Below are positions 29,329 through 38,212 of a stretch of DNA of 64,000 nucleotides, in pieces. The translations under genes and the position numbers were made by a program. Under the pieces are notes generated by a model, which was not told where the DNA came from, did no database searches, and was given only the letters and a program-made list of their open reading frames with translations. Source of the DNA: Aquamicrobium defluvii (lineage in GTDB: Bacteria; Pseudomonadota; Alphaproteobacteria; Rhizobiales; Rhizobiaceae); assembly GCF_004363725.1 (NCBI RefSeq), contig NZ_SNZF01000010.1, forward strand, positions 62,001 to 126,000. Reading direction: 5' to 3'. Numbering within the stretch: the stretch's first letter is position 1; the number at the start of each line of letters is the position of its first letter.

Positions 29329-30881
29329 GCGCAGCCATCGATCCGGAAATGCACGACCTGCGCGGGCGTCCGGTGATCGTCGGGGCGGGCGTCGCCGGCC
29401 TGATGACGGCGCTTCTGGCTCCGGAGCCGGTGGTGCTGGTGTCGCGCGGGCCGCTGGGCGACTTTTCTTCCTCGATTCTGGCGCAGGGCGGGCTGGCTGC
29501 GAGCCTTGCCACAGACGACAGCCCCGAACTGCACTGCGCCGACACGCTGGCCGCCGGCGGCGGCCTGTGCGACGAACGCGCGGTGCGGCGCGTGGTCGAG
29601 GCCGCTCCGGAAGCGATCGACAGGCTGGCACGGCTGGGTGTCGCCTTCGACAGCGCCACGGATGGCTCGCTGCGGCTGGGGCTGGAAGCCGCGCATTCGC
29701 GCCGGCGCATCGTGCATGCGGCCGGCGACGCCACGGGGCGCGAACTGGTGCGGGCGCTTTCGGCGGCGGTGCGAGCCACACCTTCCATCACGGTGATGGA
29801 AGGTTGGGACGTGCGCAGATTGCTCGTCGAGGATGGCGTCATTGCCGGTCTGCTCGTCGCCGGGCCCGCCGGCGCGGCGCTGCTTGCAACCGGCCGCATC
29901 GTGCTGGCGACCGGTGGCGTGGGCGGCCTGTTTCCTCACACGACCAACCCCCTCGGCTCGTTCGGCCAGGGCCTCGCGCTTGCCGCCCGTGCCGGTGCGG
30001 TGATCGCCGATCCGGAATTTGTCCAGTTCCACCCGACCGCGCTGGCCTCCGGCACAGGTGGAGCGCTGCCGCTGATCAGCGAGGCCGTGCGCGGAGAAGG
30101 CGCCACTCTGGTGGATGAAAACGGGGACCGTTTCCTTGCCGGCACGCCGGGGGCCGAGCTTGCCCCGCGCGATGTGGTGGCGCGGGCCGTCTGGCGGCAC
30201 CGTGCCGCCGGCCACGGAACCTTTCTCGATGGCCGGCATAGCCTCGGCGCTTCCTTTGAACGCCGCTTCCCGACAATCGACCGGCTTTGCCGCGAGGCGG
30301 GCATCGATCCGGCGCATCAGCCGATCCCGGTGCGGCCCGCCGCGCACTACCATATGGGCGGCATCGCCGTGGATGCGGAAGGGCGCAGCACCGTGCCGGG
30401 CCTGTGGGCCTGCGGCGAGGTGGCTCGCACCGGCCTGCATGGCGCGAACCGGCTGGCTAGCAATTCGCTGACCGAGGCCATGGTCAGTGCCGGTCATGTG
30501 GCGGCAGGCATTGCCGCGGCAGCACCCCGCGAAGGCATCTCGCCGCGTGCCGCCGTCCTGCCTCCCGCGCCGGATGTTTCCGCCGTTCGCCCTGTCGTGG
30601 CCAGAGCGCTCGGCATCGTGCGCGATGGTGAAACGTTGAGCCATGCCATCGCCATGCTGACGCCGCTGGCAACCGGAGGCGGGGCTGCCGCCGACCCCGC
30701 CCTTGTCGCGCTGATGATGGCTGTGGCCGCACGGCGGCGCGAGGAAAGCCGCGGCGCGCATTTTCGTGCCGATTTTCCCGGGCAAGCGGTGCAGGCGCGT
30801 CCCTCGCTGCTGACGCTCGACCAAGCGTTTTCCGCTGCCGCCGACCCCGCCATACAGTTTCCACTCGCCCGGAGCGCCTGA
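29325..30881 (+). CDS. nadB: L-aspartate oxidase
   Basis: A 518-residue FAD enzyme that oxidises L-aspartate to iminoaspartate, the substrate of NadA. The FAD phosphate loop is [16 protein letters not shown] at about residues 17-32. The substrate-binding region has AQGGLAASL, then [21 protein letters not shown] and the [15 protein letters not shown] block. [19 protein letters not shown] closes the FAD domain. The start is set by the ATGA overlap with nadA. The C-terminal helical domain is somewhat short but family features are complete. Confidence 0.95.
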   Translation: MSAAIDPEMHDLRGRPVIVGAGVAGLMTALLAPEPVVLVSRGPLGDFSSSILAQGGLAASLATDDSPELHCADTLAAGGGLCDERAVRRVVEAAPEAIDRLARLGVAFDSATDGSLRLGLEAAHSRRRIVHAAGDATGRELVRALSAAVRATPSITVMEGWDVRRLLVEDGVIAGLLVAGPAGAALLATGRIVLATGGVGGLFPHTTNPLGSFGQGLALAARAGAVIADPEFVQFHPTALASGTGGALPLISEAVRGEGATLVDENGDRFLAGTPGAELAPRDVVARAVWRHRAAGHGTFLDGRHSLGASFERRFPTIDRLCREAGIDPAHQPIPVRPAAHYHMGGIAVDAEGRSTVPGLWACGEVARTGLHGANRLASNSLTEAMVSAGHVAAGIAAAAPREGISPRAAVLPPAPDVSAVRPVVARALGIVRDGETLSHAIAMLTPLATGGGAAADPALVALMMAVAARRREESRGAHFRADFPGQAVQARPSLLTLDQAFSAAADPAIQFPLARSA

Positions 30882-30883
30882 CC

Positions 30884-31735
30884 ATGCCGCATCTGCCCAC
30901 CCTGCCCCGGATACTCTGCGAGCCGCTGGTGCGCGCTGCGCTGCTGGAGGATTTGGGCTGCGCCGGCGACATCACGACGGATGCCATCGTGCCTGCCGAT
31001 GCCGTCGCCACCATGGCGCTGGCGGCGCGGCAGGATGGCGTGGTCGCCGGCCTGGACATCGCGGCCTGTGCGTTCACGACCATCGACCCGCGCGTGGAGA
31101 TGGACATCGGGCATGCGGACGGCAGCGCCGTTGCGGCGGGCGGCGTGATCGCCACGGTTCGGGGGCCGGCGCGCGCGCTGCTTACCGCCGAGCGTACCGC
31201 GCTCAACCTGCTCTGCCATCTGAGCGGTATCGCCACCGCTACCGCCGCGGTGGTGCAGGCCGTTCGCGGCCACAAGGCGCGGATCGTCTGCACCCGCAAG
31301 ACGACGCCCGGCCTGCGTGCACTGGAGAAATATGCGGTGCGTGCCGGCGGTGGGAGCAACCACCGCTTCGGGCTCGACGATGCCGTGCTCATCAAAGACA
31401 ACCACATCGCGATTGCCGGGGATATTCGCACGGCCATCGCGCGGGCGCGCGAGGGAACGGGCCATATGGTGCGCATCGAGGTGGAAGTGGATTCGCTTGC
31501 CCAGCTTGAGATCGCGCTTGCGGCAGGTGTCGATGCAGTGCTCCTCGACAACATGTCGGTGGAGCAACTGGCCGAGGCCGTTTCCATGGTCGGCGGGCGG
31601 GCGCTCACCGAAGCTTCGGGCCGGGTGACGCCGCAGACGGCTCCTGCCATTGCCGCCACCGGTGTGGATCTGATCTCCATCGGATGGCTCACGCACAGCG
31701 CCCCGATCCTCGATATCGGGCTGGATGCGGTATAG
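30884..31735 (+). CDS. nadC: Nicotinate-nucleotide pyrophosphorylase (carboxylating)
   Basis: A 283-residue enzyme that turns quinolinate and PRPP into nicotinate mononucleotide, completing the nadABC route. Typical stretches are EDLGCAGDITTDAIVP, LTAERTALNLLCHLSGIAT, RIVCTRKTTPGLRALEKYAV, RAGGGSNHRFGLDDAVLIKDNH and EVEVDSLAQLEIAL, ending SIGWLTHSAPILDIGLD. It starts two bases after the nadB stop, so the three genes form one transcription unit. Confidence 0.96.
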   Translation: MPHLPTLPRILCEPLVRAALLEDLGCAGDITTDAIVPADAVATMALAARQDGVVAGLDIAACAFTTIDPRVEMDIGHADGSAVAAGGVIATVRGPARALLTAERTALNLLCHLSGIATATAAVVQAVRGHKARIVCTRKTTPGLRALEKYAVRAGGGSNHRFGLDDAVLIKDNHIAIAGDIRTAIARAREGTGHMVRIEVEVDSLAQLEIALAAGVDAVLLDNMSVEQLAEAVSMVGGRALTEASGRVTPQTAPAIAATGVDLISIGWLTHSAPILDIGLDAV

Positions 31736-31816
31736 GGCCGGATCGTCCATCCGACACACGCAGTTGATCCGCATTTGCGAAGACTGTATTCATCCTGTCG
31801 ACAACGAGGCATCGAT

Positions 31817-32521
31817 ATGAACGACAGGACGGCGGCATCGCAGGCGGAGCGCAAGCGTGGCGAAGGGGCGAAGTTCGTCTACGACATCCTGCGCGACGAT
31901 ATCATCGATCTGGTGCTGCCGCCTGGCAGCCCCATTGACGAAGTACAGCTTGCCGAGCGTCTTGCGATGTCGCGCACGCCGATCCGCGAGGCGCTGGTGC
32001 GCCTTGCCGGCGAAGGGCTGGTGACGACGCTGCCCAACCGCTCGACCGTCGTGTCGAACATCGACTTCCTCAACCTGCATACTTTCTTCGACGCGCTGAC
32101 GCTGATGTACCGCGTGACGACGCGTCTGGCCGCCGAATTCCGCAGCGACGAGGATCTGGAGATCATCCGCGCCCGGCAGGCCGCGTTCAGCCGTGCCGTG
32201 GAGGCGCACGATGCGCTGGCCATGATCGCCACCAACCGCGATTTCCACGCCGCAATCGCCGAAGCCGGCCGCAATCCCTACTATACGGGCCTGTTCTGTC
32301 GCCTGCTCGACGAGGGGCGGCGCATCCTGCGCATCTACTATTCCTCCTTCGGCGACCACCTGCCACGCCGCTATGTAGAAGAGCATGACGACATGATCGC
32401 TGCCATCGAAGCACGCGATGTGGCCGGGGCCGACCGACTGGCGAGCGCCCATGCCGACCAGATCGTGCGCCAGATCCAGGACCTGATCGCCCGCGACCGC
32501 CGCCAGCCCATAGCGCTGTAG
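31817..32521 (+). CDS. GntR-family regulator (FCD subgroup), probable hydroxyproline regulator
   Basis: A 234-residue regulator. The N-terminal winged helix shows KFVYDILRDDIIDLVLPPGSPIDEVQLAERLAMSRTPIREAL split across residues 19-60. The C-terminal FCD domain has metal-type His residues (NRDFHAAIAEAGRNPYY, EEHDDMIAAIEARD, ASAHADQIVRQIQ). A GAGG ribosome site precedes ATG 31817. It stands upstream of the hydroxyproline genes and probably represses them. TGTCGACA palindromes at 31796-31803 (own promoter) and 32590-32599 (next promoter) are candidate binding sites. Confidence 0.9.
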   Translation: MNDRTAASQAERKRGEGAKFVYDILRDDIIDLVLPPGSPIDEVQLAERLAMSRTPIREALVRLAGEGLVTTLPNRSTVVSNIDFLNLHTFFDALTLMYRVTTRLAAEFRSDEDLEIIRARQAAFSRAVEAHDALAMIATNRDFHAAIAEAGRNPYYTGLFCRLLDEGRRILRIYYSSFGDHLPRRYVEEHDDMIAAIEARDVAGADRLASAHADQIVRQIQDLIARDRRQPIAL

Positions 32522-32589
32522 GCGAAGGCTTTCTTTCTCATATCGCAGGAGGCGGTTCCGGCAGAGGTATTTTCCTGGCCCTTAATTTC

Positions 32590-32618
32590 TTGTCGACAAA
32601 TAAAATACAAATGGTATT
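32590..32618. promoter_or_regulatory. Candidate GntR operators upstream of the DapA-like gene
   Basis: TTGTCGACAA is a perfect palindrome at 32590-32599; its core recurs as TGTCGACA at 31796-31803 before the gntR gene. AATAC-5 bp-GTATT follows at 32604-32618; a related ATACA-TAT-TGTAT lies at 34762-34774 in the other promoter of the cluster. The positions suit repressor sites of the FCD GntR protein. Confidence 0.5.
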
Positions 32619-32655
32619 ATGGGGGTCAGCCAATCCGGCTTATGGGAGAACCCTC

Positions 32656-33618
32656 ATGAAGGCGCAGATCTTTTCCGGCTGCATGCCGGCGTTGATGACC
32701 CCGTGCACCGAAGACCGCAGGCCCGATTTCGATGCGCTTGTGCGCAAGGGGAAGGAACTGATCGCGGCCGGCATGTCGGCTGTCGTCTACTGTGGCTCCA
32801 TGGGCGACTGGCCCCTGCTCACCGACGAGGAGCGCATGGAGGGCGTGGAGCGCCTGGTGAGCGCCGGCGTGCCGGTCATCGTCGGCACCGGGGCGGTCAA
32901 CACGGCCAGCGCCGTGGCCCATGCCGCCCATGCGCAGAAGGTGGGTGCAAGGGGCCTGATGGTCATCCCACGCGTGTTGTCGCGCGGCCCGTCCGTCACG
33001 GCTCAGCGCAACCATTTCAAGGCGATCCTGTCTGCCGCGCCTGACCTTCCGGCCGTGATCTACAACAGCCCGTATTACGGTTTCGCCACCCGCGCCGACC
33101 TGTTTTTCGCACTCCGCGCCGAGCACCCGAACCTTGTGGGCTTCAAGGAATTCGGCGGTGCGGCCGACATGACCTATGCGGCCGAAAACATCACAAGCGG
33201 CTCCGATGATGTCACGCTGATGGTCGGCGTCGACACCTGTGTCTTCCACGGCTTCGTGAATTGCGGCGCAACTGGCGCCATCACCGGGATCGGCTGCGTG
33301 TTGCCGCGCGAGGTGCTGCATCTTGTATCGCTGTGCCGGGCGGCGGCTCAGGGTGATGTTGAGGCGCGCCAGCGTGCGCAGGAACTGGAGAAGGCGCTCG
33401 CCGTGCTGTCGGCCTATGACGAAGGCCCCGATCTGGTCCTTTATTTCAAGCATATGATGGTGCTGAAGGGAAACCCGGAATACAGGCTGCATTTCAACGA
33501 AACCGACACCTTGAGCGAGAGCCAGCGCGGCTTTGTCGAGGCGCAATTGAAACTGTTCGACACATGGTATGCGGGATGGTCGAAGCAGTCCGGCGCGGTG
33601 CAGAAATACGCAGCCTGA
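32656..33618 (+). CDS. DapA-family deaminase/lyase of hydroxyproline breakdown
   Basis: A 320-residue protein of the dihydrodipicolinate synthase superfamily. The Schiff-base lysine is Lys164 in LVGFKEFGG, the catalytic Tyr is in VIYNSPYYG, and the GSMGDW stretch replaces the GTTGE of true DapA. In clusters with a hydroxyproline epimerase and a D-amino-acid oxidase, such proteins are 1-pyrroline-4-hydroxy-2-carboxylate deaminases, which give 2-oxoglutarate semialdehyde. A GGGAGAA ribosome site precedes ATG 32656. The neighbouring epimerase and oxidase make this role likely. Confidence 0.82.
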   Translation: MKAQIFSGCMPALMTPCTEDRRPDFDALVRKGKELIAAGMSAVVYCGSMGDWPLLTDEERMEGVERLVSAGVPVIVGTGAVNTASAVAHAAHAQKVGARGLMVIPRVLSRGPSVTAQRNHFKAILSAAPDLPAVIYNSPYYGFATRADLFFALRAEHPNLVGFKEFGGAADMTYAAENITSGSDDVTLMVGVDTCVFHGFVNCGATGAITGIGCVLPREVLHLVSLCRAAAQGDVEARQRAQELEKALAVLSAYDEGPDLVLYFKHMMVLKGNPEYRLHFNETDTLSESQRGFVEAQLKLFDTWYAGWSKQSGAVQKYAA

Positions 33619-33651
33619 AATCCGCGTCTTCGCGGGAATTTTTCTGAACAG

Positions 33652-33682
33652 AAAGAAGCCCTCCGCAATGGAGGGCTTCTTT
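33652..33682. terminator. Bidirectional rho-independent terminator
   Basis: A perfect 13-bp stem (33652-33664 with 33670-33682) with a GCAAT loop lies between the convergent DapA-like and Ldh2-type genes. The stem ends in CTTCTTT on the plus strand and also in a CTTCTTT run when read on the minus strand, so it can stop transcription from both sides. Confidence 0.8.
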
Positions 33683-33688
33683 ATTAAC

Positions 33689-34726
33689 TCAGGAAATGGC
33701 GTCCAGCCCAAGAGCCTCGAGCCTGTCGAGTTGCGCGGCTTCGTCCGCGGTAAGGGCAATGCCCTGCGCCAGAGTCCGCTCCCGTGCGGCGAAGCGGCGC
33801 TGCGAGGGCAGACGCGCGCCCTGTCCGACGATGGCCTCGAACAGCACCTCTGCCCGTGCCAGCGGATCTCCCGGCCGCCCGGCCGCGAACCGTTCGGGGC
33901 TCATGGCGATAATCAGTTCGCCATGGCGCGGAGCGAGCGCGGTGGTGCCGAGGAAGTCCAGCGCCTCGCTGCTGGTGAAGTCGCCGATCATCACACCCGC
34001 CAGCAATTCGATCATGGTCGAGATGGCGGAGCCCTTGTGCCCGCCGAAGGGCAGCATCGCACCGGCGAGCGCGGCTTCCGGATCGGTGGTCGGTTTGCCA
34101 TTGGCGTCCACGGCCCAGCCCTCGGGCAATTGCCGGCCCTCGCGGCGGTGCAGCTCGATCTCGCCGCGCGCGGCAACGCTGGTTGCGAAGTCGAACACAT
34201 AGGGCGAACGGTTTTCACCGCGCGGCCAGCCGAAGGCGAAGGGGTTGGTGCCGAGCAGGGGATCCTTCCCGCCAGCCGGTGCCACCGTGGCGTAGCTCGG
34301 GCACATGGCAATTGCCGCCACGCCCAGCTCGGTGAGCCTTTCAACCTCCGGCCACAGGGCGGAGAAATGAGTGCAATCGTTGATAACGAGCGCGGCGATG
34401 CCGAGGCTCCTGGCGCGCGCGGCAAGAACGGGCGCGCCCAGCTCGAACGCCGCGCACGAATAGCCGCCGCCGGCGTCCACCCGCACCACCGCCGTGCCGT
34501 CGTCCTGCAATGCCGGCTTTGAATCGGGCGCGACCTTGCCTGCCTTCACGGTGCGCAGGCAACCTTCGATGCGGTATATGCCGTGCGACTTGCAACCGTC
34601 CCGCTCGCCGGCGACGATCACTCCGGCCAGCGCCCCGGCATGATCGGACGAAAGCCCTGCCTTGCGGAAGATCGCCGCGACCCGGCTTCTCAGCGCCTCG
34701 ACGCTCACGATGACGGTCTCACTCAT
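33689..34726 (-). CDS. Ldh2/YlbC-family oxidoreductase (probable pyrroline-2-carboxylate reductase)
   Basis: A 345-residue NAD(P)-dependent oxidoreductase of the malate/L-lactate dehydrogenase type 2 family, which does not use a Rossmann fold. The catalytic His is in RDGCKSHGIYRI near residue 47, and GGGYSCAAFELGAP, LLGTNPFAFGWPR and FGGHKGSAISTMIELLAG are family blocks. In proline and hydroxyproline gene clusters, members reduce delta-1-pyrroline-2-carboxylate to L-proline. It is divergent from the oxidase gene with a shared promoter region. The exact reaction is inferred. Confidence 0.85.
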   Translation of the reverse strand: MSETVIVSVEALRSRVAAIFRKAGLSSDHAGALAGVIVAGERDGCKSHGIYRIEGCLRTVKAGKVAPDSKPALQDDGTAVVRVDAGGGYSCAAFELGAPVLAARARSLGIAALVINDCTHFSALWPEVERLTELGVAAIAMCPSYATVAPAGGKDPLLGTNPFAFGWPRGENRSPYVFDFATSVAARGEIELHRREGRQLPEGWAVDANGKPTTDPEAALAGAMLPFGGHKGSAISTMIELLAGVMIGDFTSSEALDFLGTTALAPRHGELIIAMSPERFAAGRPGDPLARAEVLFEAIVGQGARLPSQRRFAARERTLAQGIALTADEAAQLDRLEALGLDAIS

Positions 34727-34761
34727 TGCAATGTGTTCTCCATTTTCAATTGCAATTTTGC

Positions 34762-34774
34762 ATACATATTGTAT
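34762..34774. promoter_or_regulatory. Candidate GntR operator in the Ldh2/oxidase divergent promoter
   Basis: ATACA-TAT-TGTAT is a perfect 13-bp inverted repeat in an AT-rich stretch between the two divergent genes. It shares ATAC-5 bp-GTAT with the element at 32604-32618, which suggests one regulator for the whole hydroxyproline cluster. Confidence 0.5.
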
Positions 34775-34845
34775 TCAAAAAGCCGACAAACTTTCAAGCC
34801 AAGGGCTGCCGGGCGGGCAGGCCCTTCCGGCACTGGAGCACAGCC

Positions 34846-36084
34846 TTGAGCGCACTGCCAGATGTGATCGTCATCGGCGCTGGTGTGATTGGCCTTTCGG
34901 CGGCGCTGGCCTTGCAGGCGGAAGGGCGGCGTGTTGTCGTCCTCGATCGCGAGGGACCGGCCGCCGGCGCTTCCGCCGGCAATGCCGGGGCTTTCGCCTT
35001 CACCGACATATTGCCGCTCGCTTCCCCCGGAATATTGCGCAAGGCGTCGAAATGGCTGCTCGATCCGCTCGGGCCGCTTTCGGTGCCACCCGCCTATGCC
35101 TTGCGGATCGCCCCCTGGATGTTCCGCTTCTGGCGGGCCTGTGCGCCGCATCGCGTGGCGCAGTCGACGGCGGCGCAGACCGCGCTGATGGATCTGTCGA
35201 AAGCCCTGCTTGAGCCTTTCCTTGAGCGCACGGGAACGCTGCCGATGCTGCGCAAGGACGGCAATTTGCAGGTCTATGAAGGCGAGGCCGAGTTTCGCGC
35301 TTCCCTTGCAGGCTGGCAGGCGCGTGCCGGCCACGGCATAGATTTTCATCATATGAACGCGCGCGAAATGGCGGAAATCCAGCCCGGCATAGCACCCCGC
35401 TTCACGCATGGCACCTTCACGCCGGGCTGGTATTCGATCAGCGATCCGAAACTCTACACGCTGGCGCTGGCCGAACGCTTCGTTGCCGGCGGCGGGCGTA
35501 TCGATCAGGCAGAGGCCAGGGCGCTCAGGCCGGTCGAAAACGGCATCGAGGTGACGGCTGGCACAACGCTGCGCGCCGGCCATGTGGTGCTTGCTGCCGG
35601 AGCCTTTTCACACCGCATCGCCCGCACTCTGGGCGAACGCATTCCGCTCGAGACCGAGCGCGGCTACAACACCACGCTGCCCGCCAGCGCCTTCGATCTG
35701 CGCACGCAGATCACTTTCGGCGGGCACGGTTTCGTCATCACCCGCCTTTCGTCAGGCATCCGTGTCGGCGGTGCGGTGGAACTGGGCGGACTCGACCTGC
35801 CGCCGAATTTCGGACGCTCTCGCGCCATGCTGGGCAAAGCGAAAACCTTCCTGCCCGGGCTCGATGCCCGGGGCGGCACCGAATGGATGGGGTTCCGCCC
35901 TTCCCTGCCCGACAGCCTGCCGGTCATCGGAGTTGCCCGTGAGACGCCGCGCGTGGTGTATGCCTTCGGCCACGGCCATCTGGGGCTCACCCAGTCCGTT
36001 GGCACGGCGCGGCTCGTCGCCGATCTGGTGGCGGGCAGGAAACCCGCAATCGATCTTTCTCCCTTCTCGCCCCGGAGGTTCTGA
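34846..36084 (+). CDS. DadA-family FAD-dependent D-amino-acid (D-hydroxyproline) dehydrogenase
   Basis: A 412-residue flavoprotein. TTG 34846 is chosen as start because GGAG lies seven bases upstream and the FAD loop (VIVIGAGVIGLSAALAL) then begins at about residue 7; the upstream open frame is the promoter region. Other marks are ASAGNAGAFAFTDILPL and the C-terminal GFRPSLPDSLPVIGVAR plus AFGHGHLGLTQS. Members oxidise D-amino acids with electrons passed to the respiratory chain. Next to a 4-hydroxyproline epimerase gene, the likely substrate is cis-4-hydroxy-D-proline. Confidence 0.9.
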   Translation: MSALPDVIVIGAGVIGLSAALALQAEGRRVVVLDREGPAAGASAGNAGAFAFTDILPLASPGILRKASKWLLDPLGPLSVPPAYALRIAPWMFRFWRACAPHRVAQSTAAQTALMDLSKALLEPFLERTGTLPMLRKDGNLQVYEGEAEFRASLAGWQARAGHGIDFHHMNAREMAEIQPGIAPRFTHGTFTPGWYSISDPKLYTLALAERFVAGGGRIDQAEARALRPVENGIEVTAGTTLRAGHVVLAAGAFSHRIARTLGERIPLETERGYNTTLPASAFDLRTQITFGGHGFVITRLSSGIRVGGAVELGGLDLPPNFGRSRAMLGKAKTFLPGLDARGGTEWMGFRPSLPDSLPVIGVARETPRVVYAFGHGHLGLTQSVGTARLVADLVAGRKPAIDLSPFSPRRF

Positions 36085-36087
36085 CCC

Positions 36088-37089
36088 ATGGCCACACACA
36101 CCTTCTCCTGCATAGACGGCCACACCTGCGGCAATCCGGTGCGCCTTGTCGCGGGCGGCGGCCCGCGTCTGGAAGGCGCGAACATGCTGGAAAAGCGCGC
36201 CCACTTCCTGCGCGAGTTCGACTGGATCCGGACCGGGCTGATGTATGAGCCGCGCGGCCACGACATGATGTCGGGCTCGATCCTCTATCCGCCGACGCGC
36301 CCCGATTGCGATGTTGCGGTGCTGTTCATCGAGACGTCGGGTTGCCTGCCCATGTGCGGCCACGGCACCATAGGCACCATCACCATGGGCATCGAGAACG
36401 GTCTGATCGCGCCGCGCGAACCGGGCCGGCTTTCTATCGACGCGCCGGCCGGCAAGGTGGACATCACCTATCGCCAGGAAGGCCGCTTCGTGGAGGAGGT
36501 GCGGCTGACCAATGTGCCGGCTTTCCTCCATGCAGAGGGGCTGACGGCAGAGGTCGAGGGTCTGGGCGAAATCGTCGTCGATGTCGCCTATGGCGGCAAT
36601 TTCTACGCCATCGTCGAACCGCAGAAGAATTTTCGCGACATGGCCGACCATTCCGCCGGCGATCTCGTGGGCTGGTCGCCGAAGCTGCGCGCCGCCCTCA
36701 ATGCCAGATACGAGTTCGTCCATCCCGAGCACCCGGAAATCCGCGGCCTGTCCCACATCCAGTGGACCGGCAGGCCCACGGTGGAAGGCGCTCATGCCCG
36801 AAACGCCGTGTTCTATGGCGAGAAAGCCATCGACCGCTCGCCCTGCGGCACCGGCACCTCGGCGCGCATGGCGCAGCTTGCCGCGAAGGGAAAGCTGAAG
36901 GTGGGCGACGAGTTCGTGCATGAATCCATCATCGGTTCCCTTTTCCGGGGCCGGGTGGAGGCGGCCGCCAGAGCGGGCGGGCGCGACGCGATCGTGCCCT
37001 CGGTCGCCGGCTGGGCGCGGATGACCGGCTACAACACCATCTTCATCGACGACCGCGACCCGTTCGCCCACGGCTTCGTGGTCAGGTAG
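36088..37089 (+). CDS. 4-hydroxyproline 2-epimerase (proline racemase family)
   Basis: A 333-residue proline racemase superfamily enzyme. Both catalytic cysteines are present: Cys90 in LPMCGHGTIG and Cys253 in DRSPCGTGTSARMA. Two cysteines indicate epimerase or racemase activity, since trans-3-hydroxyproline dehydratases replace the second one with Thr. It would convert trans-4-hydroxy-L-proline to cis-4-hydroxy-D-proline for the preceding oxidase. A CGGAGGTT ribosome site precedes the ATG, three bases after the oxidase stop. It ends seven bases before the stop of the convergent ABC-2 gene. Confidence 0.93.
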   Translation: MATHTFSCIDGHTCGNPVRLVAGGGPRLEGANMLEKRAHFLREFDWIRTGLMYEPRGHDMMSGSILYPPTRPDCDVAVLFIETSGCLPMCGHGTIGTITMGIENGLIAPREPGRLSIDAPAGKVDITYRQEGRFVEEVRLTNVPAFLHAEGLTAEVEGLGEIVVDVAYGGNFYAIVEPQKNFRDMADHSAGDLVGWSPKLRAALNARYEFVHPEHPEIRGLSHIQWTGRPTVEGAHARNAVFYGEKAIDRSPCGTGTSARMAQLAAKGKLKVGDEFVHESIIGSLFRGRVEAAARAGGRDAIVPSVAGWARMTGYNTIFIDDRDPFAHGFVVR

Positions 37090-37096
37090 CCCTGCC

Positions 37097-38209
37097 CTAT
37101 CGCAGGTAATCGCGGAAGCGGCGCAGCGAGAGGACGAACAGCACCGAACCGATCGCAAACAGCGCAAGTATCTGCGGCCACACCACGTCTATGCCGGCCC
37201 CCCGGAACAGCACACCCTGCGCCAGTATGACGAAGTGCGTGTTGGGGGCGGCCAGCATGATGTCCTGCACGATCTGCGGCATGCTCTCGCGCGGCGTGAG
37301 GCCGCCCGACAGAACCTGCAACGGCAGCAGGATGAGCATCAGCAACAGGCCGAACTGGGGCATGGAGCCCGCCATGGTGGCAAGGAAAATGCCCATCGAG
37401 GTGGTGGCGAAGAGATGCACTGCGGCCCCGAACAGGAACAGCGCCACAGAGCCCTGAATGGGAACGTGCAGCAGCCCCTGCACCACGAAGACGATGGAGG
37501 CGGCCGAGGCGGCAAGCACCACGAGCCCCATCGACAGCACCTTGCTGATCATGATCTCGGCCGGCGTCACCGGCATGACCAGAAGATGTTCGATGGTGCC
37601 GTGCTCGCGTTCGCGGATCAGCGCCGCGCCCGTCAGCACGATGGAGAGCATGGTGATGGAAAACACCACGTTCGACAGCGCACCGAACCAGCCCTTGTTG
37701 AGCTGCGGGTTGAAGCGCATGCGCATGGCCAGATCAACGGGAAGTTCCGTCGCGCCGCGATGGCGGGCGAGGAATTCGTTGACCTCGCTGGACACGATCG
37801 ACTGCACATAGGTGCCGCCGGTGAATGCCTGGCTGACCCGGGTGGCGTCGATGTTCAGCTGGATCGCCGGCGAGTGCCCGGCCAGCAGGTCGCGCTGGAA
37901 ATTCGGCGGGATGTCGAGCGCGAAAGTGTCGAGCCCCGCATCCATGCGCGTGTCCATCTCGGACTGGTCGATCAGCTTCGGCACCACGAAATAGGGTGGA
38001 TAGAAGGCTGTCGTGATGCGCGACGACACCGGCGACTGATCCTCGTCGACGATGGCGATGGCGGCGCGGTTGAGGGTTTCCGGCATGGCCGTCACCGCCG
38101 TGTAGATCGCGACCGTGAAGGCATAGACGATCAGGGCCAGCAGCATCTTGTCGCGACCGAGACCGCGCAGCTCCTTCACACCCAGATTATAGATGTTGGC
38201 AACACGCAT
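37097..38209 (-). CDS. ABC-2 type membrane permease (YhhJ-like)
   Basis: A 370-residue permease with an N-terminal membrane anchor (ALIVYAFTVAIYTAVTAM), a large periplasmic domain, and five C-terminal membrane segments (VVFSITMLSIVLTGAALIRERE, then the MPVTPAEIMISKV coupling loop). This matches E. coli YhhJ, the last gene of the yhiI-rbbA-yhhJ cluster. It follows the RbbA-like gene by three bases. The complex probably exports a drug or lipid-like compound through the HlyD-type adaptor, though no substrate can be read. Confidence 0.9.
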   Translation of the reverse strand: MRVANIYNLGVKELRGLGRDKMLLALIVYAFTVAIYTAVTAMPETLNRAAIAIVDEDQSPVSSRITTAFYPPYFVVPKLIDQSEMDTRMDAGLDTFALDIPPNFQRDLLAGHSPAIQLNIDATRVSQAFTGGTYVQSIVSSEVNEFLARHRGATELPVDLAMRMRFNPQLNKGWFGALSNVVFSITMLSIVLTGAALIREREHGTIEHLLVMPVTPAEIMISKVLSMGLVVLAASAASIVFVVQGLLHVPIQGSVALFLFGAAVHLFATTSMGIFLATMAGSMPQFGLLLMLILLPLQVLSGGLTPRESMPQIVQDIMLAAPNTHFVILAQGVLFRGAGIDVVWPQILALFAIGSVLFVLSLRRFRDYLR

Positions 38210-38212
38210 GGT

